This document shows, one piece after another, positions 24,208 through 31,556 of a stretch of DNA of 64,000 bases. Every line of letters begins with the position of its first letter. Position 1 is the first letter of the stretch. The DNA comes from Streptomyces sp. KL109B (GTDB lineage: Bacteria > Actinomycetota > Actinomycetes > Streptomycetales > Streptomycetaceae). The notes under the pieces are model-generated. The model worked only from the letters and a program-made list of their open reading frames with translations, was not told the origin of the DNA and did not search any database. The stretch covers positions 124,001-188,000 of the forward strand of contig NZ_JASERL010000014.1 in assembly GCF_030766935.1 (NCBI RefSeq), written 5' to 3'. Made by a program: the position numbers and the translations under genes.

Positions 24208-24450
24208 TGTACCGAAGGGGGTAACCCTCTTCAACGCCCCTGGTCCCCGGGCAACTTGGCTGTAGACGCCACAGTCGCATCGCCGACAACGCGACTGTGG
24301 TCCTCCGTCCGAGGTGTGCCGGCTGGGGCTTCCTCCCGCGGTCCCGCGGCACACTGGACGGAACCGACGAGGAAGCGCGCGAAGGGGAGCCGTGCTTTCT
24401 CGTGGGTGACCCCCGCCGATGTTCGTATCCGATTCCCGGCGGGGGTCGCC
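24208..24450 (+). ncRNA. candidate structured non-coding RNA
   Basis: A run of strong hairpins in a gap between convergent genes. First is a near-palindrome GAAGGGGGT-A-ACCCTCTTC at about 24216-24234. Next is a perfect 10-base stem, CCACAGTCGC / GCGACTGTGG, at 24269-24278 and 24291-24300 with a 12-base loop. Then comes a long composite stem, CCGTCC + GTGTGCCG (24305-24321) pairing with CGGCACAC + GGACGG (24347-24361). Last is an 11-base stem, GACCCCCGCCG / CGGCGGGGGTC, at 24408-24418 and 24437-24447, which could end the transcript. I tested it by eye against riboswitch families (TPP, cobalamin, glycine, SAM, c-di-AMP, fluoride) and found no fit. Strand and function are unproven; the plus strand is preferred because of the promoter-like boxes at 24174. 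Confidence 0.4.
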
Positions 24451-24470
24451 GCCGGTCCCGAGGGACCGGC
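24451..24470 (-). terminator. perfect hairpin at the end of the ThDP enzyme gene
   Basis: GCCGGTCCC-GA-GGGACCGGC, a perfect 9-base stem immediately after the minus-strand stop codon (24474-24472). A compact terminator for the DinB-cyclase-ThDP unit. Confidence 0.7.
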
Positions 24471-24471
24471 C

Positions 24472-26130
24472 TCAGTGACCGAAGGCCTCGTGAAGCCACC
24501 AGGAACCCTCGTCGCGCGTCGTCCTCGCGTCGATCACCATCGGCCGGTCCGGCGCCTTCAGCCACTCGGCGAGCGGGGCCAGATCCTCCTCCGCGGTCAC
24601 CGTCAGCGCCGCGCAGCCCTGGCCGCGGGCCAGCGCCGCGAGGTCCGTCTCGGGGAAGGTGACGGTCGACAGATCGGGAGCGGGCGCCCCGGCCTCGTGC
24701 CCGAAGTGGTGCACCTCGGCGCCGTACATGGCGTCGTTGTAGACGACCACCAGGAGCGGCAGCCCGAGCCGTACCGCCGTCTCCAACTCCGATACGCCCA
24801 TCAGGAATCCGCCGTCCCCGCAGGCCGCCACCGGCAGCCGGTCGGGGCGGGCGAGCGCCGCGCCGATCGCCGTCGACAGGCCGAGGCCGATGGACTGGAA
24901 GGCCTGCGTGAAGCAGAGGCCGTCCTGGTCGGGCACGTCGAGGTACATGCTCGGATAGCCCATGAAATTGCCGGAGTCGACGGCGACCGTGCGCGCGGCC
25001 GGAAGCATGCGGTCGAGCGCGATGGTCAGCGTACGAGGATCGATACGGCCCCCGCCCGTGCCGTCCTCGTACGGGACCTGCGGCCAACGCCCCTCGCTGG
25101 CAAGGCGTTTGGCGACGTCCGGGGTGCGATAACCGGTGACCCGCGCCGCGTCCGGCAGGTGTGAAGCGGTGTCGTTCGCGGTCTCCGTGACACCGCCCCA
25201 CAGGCCCAGGTCGATGTCGCGGGTGCGGCCGAGGGCCTCGCGGTCGACGTCGACCTGGACGACCCGCGCCGTGTCGGAGATGAGGCGGCCGTGCCGCATG
25301 GTCCACATGTTCAGGGCGCAGCCCCAGCCCACGATCAGGTCGGCGCCCGAGATCAGCTCGGCGGCCAGCGGCGTCGCGAAGCCGCCCGCCACATCCAGAC
25401 ACCAGTCGCCACCGGGCCGCCCGGCGAACAGGCCGCGCGCCACCGCCGACGTGGCCAGCAGCGCCCCCGTGCGTTCGGCCAGCGCGGCGATCGCCTCGCC
25501 CGCCCCGGCGGAGCGCGCGCCACGACCCGCCACGAACACCGGCCGCTCGGCGCCCCGCAGCAGCTCGGCGAAGGACTCGACGTCCGAGGCCGCAGGGCGG
25601 GGCAGCCCGGGGGCCGGACGGCGGCGCGGCGCCACCGCGTCGGCGGGCAGCGGCTCGTCCTGTACGTCGATGGGAACGTTGAGGACCACCGTGCGGCGCT
25701 CCTCGGCGCACAGCCGGAACGCGCGGGTGACGTCGTCGAGCGCCGTGCGCGCGGAGCGGACGCGCGCCGACACCGCCCCGACGCCCTCGGCGATGGCCGG
25801 CTGATCGACGTGGAAGTTCGACGTGCGCCCCGTCGCCTCCGCCGTCACCACGAGCAGCGGCGTGCGGCTCTTCGCGGCCTCGGCTACCCCCGTCAGGGAG
25901 TTGGTGTACCCGCAGCCCTGGTGCGTCGTGAGAACCGTGACCTCGCCGCTCGTGCGGGCGTGGGCGTCCGCCATGACGGCGGCGCCGCCCTCGTGCCGCG
26001 CCGCCACGAACCGCGCGCCCGCCGCCACGAGCGCGCCCGTGACATGGAAGTTGCCGCTGCCCACCACGCCGAACGCGGTGCGCACACCGAGCCGGTGCAG
26101 CTCGCGGCCGATGGCTTCCCGTACCAGCAT
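24472..26130 (-). CDS. thiamine-diphosphate-dependent enzyme (acetolactate synthase-like)
   Basis: A 552-residue ThDP enzyme with the three usual domains. The N-terminal pyrimidine-binding domain has the cofactor-activating Glu in RHEGGAAVMAD (about 47). The central domain is near 190-320. The C-terminal domain carries GDGGFLMG...VVVYNDAMYG, the GDG-x(~25)-N metal/diphosphate motif. It resembles IlvB/benzoylformate-decarboxylase relatives but has no small subunit beside it, so it is more likely a catabolic decarboxylase or ligase than biosynthetic acetolactate synthase. ATG 26130 is used; GTG 26136 overlaps the cyclase stop (GTGA) and is a credible alternative, both behind GGAGGG. Co-transcribed with the cyclase. 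Confidence 0.82.
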   Translation of the reverse strand: MLVREAIGRELHRLGVRTAFGVVGSGNFHVTGALVAAGARFVAARHEGGAAVMADAHARTSGEVTVLTTHQGCGYTNSLTGVAEAAKSRTPLLVVTAEATGRTSNFHVDQPAIAEGVGAVSARVRSARTALDDVTRAFRLCAEERRTVVLNVPIDVQDEPLPADAVAPRRRPAPGLPRPAASDVESFAELLRGAERPVFVAGRGARSAGAGEAIAALAERTGALLATSAVARGLFAGRPGGDWCLDVAGGFATPLAAELISGADLIVGWGCALNMWTMRHGRLISDTARVVQVDVDREALGRTRDIDLGLWGGVTETANDTASHLPDAARVTGYRTPDVAKRLASEGRWPQVPYEDGTGGGRIDPRTLTIALDRMLPAARTVAVDSGNFMGYPSMYLDVPDQDGLCFTQAFQSIGLGLSTAIGAALARPDRLPVAACGDGGFLMGVSELETAVRLGLPLLVVVYNDAMYGAEVHHFGHEAGAPAPDLSTVTFPETDLAALARGQGCAALTVTAEEDLAPLAEWLKAPDRPMVIDARTTRDEGSWWLHEAFGH

Positions 26131-26132
26131 GC

Positions 26133-26948
26133 TCACGCGCCCTCCGTGACAGGGGCGAGCGCGAGTACGCGGGTGGGGCTGCCGGAGCCGCCGACGATGC
26201 GCAGCGGCGCGACCACCAACACCGTGCCCGTAGGCGGAAGTTCGGCCACGTTGCGCAGTTGCGTGACACCGTACTTGCCGTTGCCGAGCATGAAGTGGTG
26301 CACGGGGAAGGGCGGTTCGAAGCGGAAGGCCTGACCGGCGTCGGTGCCGACCGTCTCCACGCCGATGCCGACGATCCCCGTCTCCTCCGCCAGGTACCGG
26401 GCGCACTCGGCGGTGAGACCGGGGGTGTGCGGGCCGTTGTCGTCCGCGTTCAGGAACGCCGTCTCGTCGTCGGAGCGGGTGTCCCACCCCGTGCGGTACA
26501 GCAGCCAGCCGCCCTCTGGCAGGGCGCCGTGCGCACGCTCCCACGCCTTCAACTCGTCGAGCCCCAACAGATGATCGGGGTCCTTGGCACACTCGGCCGA
26601 CTTGTCCACCACGACGGCAGGACCCACCAGCCGCGCCGCCGGCACACTCCCCACGTCCTCCAGGTCCCGCCCCGACGACCAGTGCACCGGAGCGTCGAAG
26701 TGGGTACCCACGTGCTCGCCCGTGTGGATGTGGTTCTGGAACGAGATCTCGCCCGGATCGTCCCAGTCGGCGATCCGCTCCAGCTCGAAACGCGGTATCG
26801 GGCGCATCGGTTCGGGCAGCGGAAGGATCGGTGTCCCCGAGGACAGCGGCGCCGTCAGGTCGACGACGCGCACCGAGCCGTCGGCGAGCGAGGCGAGCAG
26901 TTCGGTGGTGACCTGGGTGTTCGCACGTGATGATGTCATGGCTGACAT
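26133..26948 (-). CDS. cyclase family protein (metal-dependent kynurenine-formamidase-like hydrolase)
   Basis: A 271-residue member of the 'putative cyclase' family (PF04199). The metal site is in HTGEHVGTHFDAPVHW (about 92-107), which holds the conserved H-x-G-T-H-x-D-A-P-x-H pattern. Members hydrolyse amides or lactones, for example N-formylkynurenine. The ATG at 26948 lies 7 bases after GAGGA; 26951 and 26939 are alternatives. A perfect inverted repeat (26931-26950) covers the start codon. The stop overlaps or abuts the ThDP gene start, so the two enzymes probably act on the same substrate. No kynurenine genes are seen here. Confidence 0.83.
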   Translation of the reverse strand: MSAMTSSRANTQVTTELLASLADGSVRVVDLTAPLSSGTPILPLPEPMRPIPRFELERIADWDDPGEISFQNHIHTGEHVGTHFDAPVHWSSGRDLEDVGSVPAARLVGPAVVVDKSAECAKDPDHLLGLDELKAWERAHGALPEGGWLLYRTGWDTRSDDETAFLNADDNGPHTPGLTAECARYLAEETGIVGIGVETVGTDAGQAFRFEPPFPVHHFMLGNGKYGVTQLRNVAELPPTGTVLVVAPLRIVGGSGSPTRVLALAPVTEGA

Positions 26949-26950
26949 CA
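26931..26950 (-). promoter_or_regulatory. perfect 8-base inverted repeat over the cyclase start codon
   Basis: TGATGTCA-TGGC-TGACATCA, with both arms identical in reverse complement. It includes the start codon and the alternative ATGs. It may be a repressor site (GntR-like operators look similar) or an RNA hairpin that limits translation initiation. Confidence 0.45.
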
Positions 26951-27002
26951 TCGGTCCTCGGGACACCGGCGGGCCAGTCACCAACGGGCCCGAACAGCAC
27001 AC

Positions 27003-27542
27003 CTAGCCCATGCTCTTGGAACCGTCCAGGGACTCGCGGATGATGTCGGCGTGGCCCGAGTGCTGCGCGGTCTCCGCGACGATGTGGATCAGGACCTGGC
27101 GGATCGACCACTCGGCGCCCGGCTCGTTCCACGGGGCCTTCGGCAGCGGCCACTTGTGGTCCAGGTCGGCCACGGTCGCCACCAGCTCGTCGGTGGCGCG
27201 CGCGGTCTCCTCGTAGGCGGCCAGCACCCCGGCCAGTGTCTCGTCGGGGCCCAGCTGGAAGGTCCTCTCGCGGGCCGCCCAGTCGTCCTCGGTCATCGCC
27301 GTGAAGTCCGGCATCGCGGCAGGGCCCTTGAGGATGAAGCCCGCCCAGCCGCGCTCCACCTCGGTGACGTGCTTGATGAGACCGCCGAGGCACAGCTCGC
27401 TCGCCGTGGTGTGCTGCCGCGCCTGGTCGTCCGTCAGGTCGCGGGTGGGGAAGGTCAGGAAGTGCCGCTGCTTGGCCAGTGCCGCCAGGAGGTCGGCGCG
27501 CTCGCCCGTGACGGGGGTGGTGGTCTGCTCGCTGGTGGTCAT
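27003..27542 (-). CDS. DinB/DUF664 family protein
   Basis: A 179-residue DinB-superfamily four-helix bundle. Metal-binding histidines lie in LGGLIKHVTEVERGWAGF (about 52-69) and VLIHIVAETAQHSGHADIIR (about 149-168), the HxxxH-type closing motif being complete. Such proteins use mycothiol or other thiols in actinobacteria. It precedes the cyclase and ThDP genes by 54 bases on the same strand and may be their operon leader. The start is ATG 27542. The spacer upstream carries an inverted repeat at 27606-27624. It is a paralogue of the gene at 15859-16437. Confidence 0.87.
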   Translation of the reverse strand: MTTSEQTTTPVTGERADLLAALAKQRHFLTFPTRDLTDDQARQHTTASELCLGGLIKHVTEVERGWAGFILKGPAAMPDFTAMTEDDWAARERTFQLGPDETLAGVLAAYEETARATDELVATVADLDHKWPLPKAPWNEPGAEWSIRQVLIHIVAETAQHSGHADIIRESLDGSKSMG

Positions 27543-27605
27543 GGTGTCCGCCTCTCGCGTCGGTGAGCCCGTTCGGTGCTCGGTACGAACACGTTAGACA
27601 GCCAC

Positions 27606-27624
27606 TAGGTCAGATCGTGACCTA
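27606..27624 (-). promoter_or_regulatory. inverted repeat in the dinB promoter region
   Basis: TAGGTCA-GATCG-TGACCTA, 7-base perfect arms with a 5-base centre, 64 bases upstream of the DinB start. A typical size for a dimeric repressor operator (HxlR/ArsR/MarR class); the regulator is unknown. Confidence 0.4.
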
Positions 27625-27656
27625 TATCGTCCCGCATCGTGGCCTGCGTTCCCATG

Positions 27657-29231
27657 TCATCCGTCCATCGCCGTCCGGCACGCCAGGTGCAGCGCCAGGC
27701 GCTCGTCCGGATCCGCGAGGTCGACGCTCAACAGCTGCTGTACGCGGGCGATCCGCGCCGCGACCGTGTTGCGGTGCACGCCGAGGACGGCGGCGGTCTC
27801 GGCCGTGGAGGACTCGGCGTCGAGGTACGCGGTGAGGGTGTGCACCAGGTCGCCGGGTTCGCCGGACAGCGGGGCGAGGAGGGAGCGGGCCGCGGGCTGG
27901 AAGGTGTCGGTGCGGGTCCAGGCGAGGAGGAGTTGGGCGAGGCCGAGGCGGTCGACGTGGAAGAACCGGCCGCTCGCCTCCCGGCCCTGCGCGAGCCGCG
28001 CCGCGTCGGCCGCCTCGCCGAGGCTGCGGGCGATGCCGGTCGGACCGGGGTGGGCGCGGCCCACCCCGACGTACGCGTGCAGCACCTCGGGCAGCCGGCG
28101 CTGCACGCGGCGCACCGCTGCGGCGTGCTGCTCGATGCCGCTGGTCGAGGGCTCCTGGTCGGCGCTGGTCCAGGCGGACCAGCCGTCGCCCTGCTCGACG
28201 ACCTGCGCGGCGAGCGACTCCGCCGCGAACGCGTCCGTGACCTCGGCGCGCAGGCCCGCCACGTCGACGTCGGGTCCGGTGCCGATGCGGATGCCGGTGT
28301 GCCAGCCGTCGAGGCGCCAGCCGAACTCGACCGCGTGCCGGCGCACCGCGTCCGGGATCTCGCCGCCCGCCGGGCGCAGCAACTCGCCGAGCAGGGAGGT
28401 GCGGTGGCGGGCGCTGCGTTCCAGGTCGAGGCGGCGCAGCGCGAGGCGTTCCCGTACGGCGCCGGACGCCACATCGAGCGCCGCCGCCACCGCGTCGGCC
28501 TCCGGGGCGAGCCGGGCGGGCAGGCGGACGGCGAGGCGGGGGCGGACGCGCTCCGTGCCGACGGGATGGGTGATCAGGCGGGCGCCGCCGGGGAGGTCGA
28601 GGGGGCGGGGGAGCGGGGGTCCCGTCAACTGGTGGGCCACTGTGTGCTGTTCGGCGCCGGTCACGGTGGCCGGGTCGCCCGCGAGGTGTCGGGCGTCGGC
28701 GGTGATGAGGGCGATCGGGCGGTGCAGCAGTGCGCCGAGATCGGCGAGCAACGCGTCCACGGTGCCGTCCGCGCGGGCACACACCTGAGCGGTGCGCAGG
28801 GTCGAATCGGCGCGCAGCAGGGCCGGTTCGGCGGTCGTCCGCTCCAGGGCGAGGTACGCGGCGAGCGGGTCGGGGGAGCCGAGGACGGGCAGCCGCAGGC
28901 GGTCGGCGAGCAGCGTCGACGAGGTGCGCAGAGGTGTCACCTCGGGGATCAGCAGCGCCGCGACGGATGCGCTGTGCGCGCGGCGCAGCAGGGCGTCCAG
29001 CCGCCAGTCGCCGCGGTCGGCGCCGCCGAGGAGGACGAGGAGCCGGCCGGCGCGATCCTCGGGCGGTGAGTGGGTCAAGTCCTGTGCGGCTACGGGGTGG
29101 TGGACGGGGCGGTCGTCCCGGGGGCCCGCGAGGAGGGTGACGTCGTGCCAGGTGGGGTGGGCGAGCATGGCGGAGAGCGGGACGCCGCCGGGGGTGTGGG
29201 AGGAGGTGCCGGTGGGGGGTGTGCCGGTCAT
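27657..29231 (-). CDS. PucR family transcriptional regulator
   Basis: A 524-residue regulator. The N-terminal PucR domain (about 18-130) starts PLSAMLAHPTWHDVTLLAGP. A central GGDEF-like/activator region follows (about 270-400). The C-terminal PucR helix-turn-helix (about 455-515) reads LTAYLDAESSTAETAAVLGV then HRNTVAARIARV, the family's hallmark. PucR proteins control purine, allantoin and related nitrogen-ring catabolism. The start overlaps the stop of the upstream DUF917 gene (ATGA), so it is the last gene of the operon that begins with the NCS1 permease and most likely regulates it. Confidence 0.9.
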   Translation of the reverse strand: MTGTPPTGTSSHTPGGVPLSAMLAHPTWHDVTLLAGPRDDRPVHHPVAAQDLTHSPPEDRAGRLLVLLGGADRGDWRLDALLRRAHSASVAALLIPEVTPLRTSSTLLADRLRLPVLGSPDPLAAYLALERTTAEPALLRADSTLRTAQVCARADGTVDALLADLGALLHRPIALITADARHLAGDPATVTGAEQHTVAHQLTGPPLPRPLDLPGGARLITHPVGTERVRPRLAVRLPARLAPEADAVAAALDVASGAVRERLALRRLDLERSARHRTSLLGELLRPAGGEIPDAVRRHAVEFGWRLDGWHTGIRIGTGPDVDVAGLRAEVTDAFAAESLAAQVVEQGDGWSAWTSADQEPSTSGIEQHAAAVRRVQRRLPEVLHAYVGVGRAHPGPTGIARSLGEAADAARLAQGREASGRFFHVDRLGLAQLLLAWTRTDTFQPAARSLLAPLSGEPGDLVHTLTAYLDAESSTAETAAVLGVHRNTVAARIARVQQLLSVDLADPDERLALHLACRTAMDG

Positions 29232-30307
29232 CGGGCGACCGCCTCGGAGTCGACGGCCTCCGTGTCGAGGCCGAACGCCCGTGGTGACACATGCGGCCGA
29301 GTGCCGGGGTCGCGCCAGAATTCCGGGCCCGGAAGGGTCGCCGCGATGACCTCCTGGCCGGGGCGGATCCGGTCGATGGCCACGGGGAGCGCCGTGCGGC
29401 GGTCGAGGAGGCAGATCACGTCGGGGACGGTCGCGGTGACCTCGCCGTCGGACAGGGCGAGCAGGATCTCGTTCTCCGTCTCCAGGCGGACGACGGCGCC
29501 GGACGCCGCGTCCACCACCGTTATGCTGCCGCGGCCGAAACCGGGGGCCTCGCTGCGGGCGACCTCACGGATCCGGCCCGCCGCGAGCACCCGGCAGCCG
29601 AGTGCCGCCGCGACGTCGGCCCTGGCCGGGCGGGGCGGGAGGGTGGCGTGGGCGCGGCCGATGCCCAGGGCGCGGGTGAGGGAGCCGTGCACGCACGCGT
29701 CGCGCACCGCGCCGAGGCGGACCGGGGCGAGGGCGAGTGCCGCCCAGCCGCCCGCGCCCGCCAGGAAGGCGCGCACCGTGCGTTCCAGGCCGCGGGCGTC
29801 CGTGCGGTCCACGACCAGGATCTGGCCGCCCGGTTCGGCCAGGGCGCAGGGGGTGACCGGGAGGCCGCGCACCGCCCAGCTGAGCTGGTCGAGGCGGGGC
29901 AGGGCGCGGCCCATCAGGTCGACGTCGATGACCGGGAGGCCGAGGTCGAGCGCGGCGAGCAGCACCGTGAGGGCGTTGGGGCCACCGGCCTCCGCGGCCA
30001 TCAGGGCGTCGGGGGTGGGGCCTCCCGTCCAGCGGGTCACCGCGGTGATGGCCTCGCGGAACTCGTGGCCGTTCGGGAGTTTCTCGCTCAGTACGTTGAC
30101 GGCGCCGACGACGCCGACCGGGACGACGACGGGGTCGGTGGGGTGGGGTGTGTGGTCGGCGTCGTGCCAGGTGACGGTGCCGGTCGGGCCGAGGGTGTGG
30201 CGGAGCATCGACGCGAAGGACGCGGCGTCGCCGCCTCCGCCGCAGCCGAGGACGTTGACGCCGGTGACGAGGGTGGGGACGTCGGCCGTGGTGATCGTTT
30301 GTGGCAC
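29228..30307 (-). CDS. DUF917 protein (S-methyl-thiohydantoin desulfurase family), second copy
   Basis: A 359-residue DUF917 protein. The N-terminal glycine cluster is LVTGVNVLGCGGGGDAAS (about 13-30). The middle has EAGGPNALTVLLAALDLGLPVIDVDLMGRALP (about 110-142), where D-x-D/GRA-P is conserved in the family. The C-terminal half includes VPDVICLLDRRTALPV. Pfam renamed this family after S-methyl-thiohydantoin desulfurase. It is clearly divergent from its neighbour at 30417, so the two may form a heteromer or act on successive substrates. GTG 30307 has only a weak ribosome site; the repeat at 30347-30392 separates it from the first copy. Confidence 0.85.
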   Translation of the reverse strand: MPQTITTADVPTLVTGVNVLGCGGGGDAASFASMLRHTLGPTGTVTWHDADHTPHPTDPVVVPVGVVGAVNVLSEKLPNGHEFREAITAVTRWTGGPTPDALMAAEAGGPNALTVLLAALDLGLPVIDVDLMGRALPRLDQLSWAVRGLPVTPCALAEPGGQILVVDRTDARGLERTVRAFLAGAGGWAALALAPVRLGAVRDACVHGSLTRALGIGRAHATLPPRPARADVAAALGCRVLAAGRIREVARSEAPGFGRGSITVVDAASGAVVRLETENEILLALSDGEVTATVPDVICLLDRRTALPVAIDRIRPGQEVIAATLPGPEFWRDPGTRPHVSPRAFGLDTEAVDSEAVAR

Positions 30308-30346
30308 GCCGCCGATTCTCGCAGCGCCACCTTCCCCCTGCGCCTC

Positions 30347-30392
30347 GGGGCTCCGCCCCGGACCCCGCTGCTCAATCGCCGCAGGGGCTTGA
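30347..30392 (-). repeat. dispersed intergenic repeat, copy 3
   Basis: Same 46-base element as at 1196, here followed by one unit resembling the 28-base tandem repeat there (to about 30416). It sits in the only sizeable gap (109 bases) of an otherwise tight operon, between the two DUF917 genes. Confidence 0.8.
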
Positions 30393-30416
30393 ATATGGTC
30401 ACCCGCCGCCGAAGCC

Positions 30417-31517
30417 CTATTGCGGCAGGCGGTCCTCCAGCGGCTGGAAGGTGTACGGGAGGGCGAAGCAGGATGGGCCGAAGACCCGCAGGGCTTCCGG
30501 GGTGCGCATGATGGCGGGGGCCGCGATGCCGATGACCGTGACGCGTTGGCCGTAGCGGAGCGCTTCCGTGGTGATGGGTTCGCCGGTGTCCGCTTCCAGG
30601 ACGCAGATCAGGTCCGGGACGACGCAGATGGGCTCGCCGTCGAGGACTGCCGCCAAGTGTTCGTTCTGGAAGCGGAGTTCGAGGGCCGAGTCGCCCTCGA
30701 ACGCGGCGAACGTGGCGCGGCCGCGGGCGAAGCCGCCCTCCGTGCGGCGTTCCACGTCGGTGACCTTGCCGTGGAACAGGACGCGCAGGTGACCGTAGAT
30801 CGTGCCGCCCACCGCCTCGCCGAGCGCCTCGACCGGGTCCCGGTGCGCCTCGCGCGCCTCGCGGACCGCCCGGCCGAGCGACAGGGCGAGGGAGAGCGTG
30901 CGGGGGACCGCGGTGCGCTTGAGCTGGGCGCCCGTCATCGAGTACTCGGCGATGGCCGCGCCGCCGCCGAGGCCGACCGTGGCGCGGCGCGCCAGGTCCT
31001 CCAGGCGCTTGGTGTCCGCGCCGGTGTCGAAGACACACGTCTCGCCGTGTTCGCCGGCCATCGCGAGGGGCGAGGCCGGGATCCCGTACACGTGGAAGGT
31101 CTCCATCTGGAGTTCGGGGAAGGCGCGGCCCATGCCGTCCGCGTCGACGACGGGGAGGCCGGTGCGGGCCGCGACGATCAGCGGGATGAGGGAGTTGCTG
31201 CCGCCGCACTCGATGGGCATCGTCGCGTCCGCCGTGCGGCCCGTGAGGCGTTCCAGGGCGCGTAGCGCCGCCACTGGCTCGTCGGCGCCGGGCAGCTTCT
31301 CGACCATCACGGTCGGCGCGCCCATGTTCGCGACCGGGATCACGAACGCGTCGTCCGCCACCTCGTCCGGGTCGAGGACGGTCACCGGACCGTGCTCGCG
31401 CATCGCCTCCCGCACCAGGAGGCGCCCGATGGTGGGGTCGCCGCCGCCTCCGGTGCCGAGGATCGCGGCGCCGCGCGCCAGGTCGTCCAGCTCATCGAGG
31501 CCCAGGGTCCAGCTCAT
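30417..31517 (-). CDS. DUF917 protein (S-methyl-thiohydantoin desulfurase family), first copy
   Basis: A 366-residue DUF917 protein. LARGAAILGTGGGGDPTIGR (about 13-32) is the family's glycine-rich N-terminal motif. ECGGSNSLIPLIVAARTGLPVVDADGMGRAFPE (about 102-134) is the central conserved block, and VPDLICVLEADTGEPI lies near 310-325. The ATG at 31517 follows AAGAGG. The family is usually encoded next to hydantoinase/oxoprolinase-type proteins, as here; S-methyl-thiohydantoin desulfurase removes methanethiol from an S-methylated thiohydantoin to give a hydantoin. A substrate in this organism is not proven. Confidence 0.87.
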   Translation of the reverse strand: MSWTLGLDELDDLARGAAILGTGGGGDPTIGRLLVREAMREHGPVTVLDPDEVADDAFVIPVANMGAPTVMVEKLPGADEPVAALRALERLTGRTADATMPIECGGSNSLIPLIVAARTGLPVVDADGMGRAFPELQMETFHVYGIPASPLAMAGEHGETCVFDTGADTKRLEDLARRATVGLGGGAAIAEYSMTGAQLKRTAVPRTLSLALSLGRAVREAREAHRDPVEALGEAVGGTIYGHLRVLFHGKVTDVERRTEGGFARGRATFAAFEGDSALELRFQNEHLAAVLDGEPICVVPDLICVLEADTGEPITTEALRYGQRVTVIGIAAPAIMRTPEALRVFGPSCFALPYTFQPLEDRLPQ

Positions 31518-31556
31518 GTGTTCGTACCTCTTCTTACGTAGGTGGGGTGCGGCGGA

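Larger units (their letters stand above)
24092..24471. other. 380-base convergent gap without a protein gene
   Basis: Lies between the 3' ends of the LtrA gene (plus) and the ThDP enzyme gene (minus). Its first ~80 bases are unstructured; from about 24208 it is dense in perfect inverted repeats, described as the candidate RNA at 24208-24450 and the terminator at 24451-24470. No credible coding frame is seen in it. Confidence 0.7.

Noticed and set aside
24208..24450. Known riboswitch (glycine, cobalamin, c-di-AMP, TPP and others)
   Set aside because: Short matches such as CCGAAGG occur, but the conserved cores and the required downstream gene on the same strand are missing.
24472..26130. Biosynthetic acetolactate synthase (IlvB)
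   Set aside because: No IlvN subunit or ilvC nearby; context is catabolic, so only a family-level call is made.
24472..27393. Single 973-residue fusion joining the ThDP enzyme to upstream sequence
   Set aside because: The upstream part is an out-of-frame shadow of the cyclase and DinB genes; the real start lies at 26130-26136.
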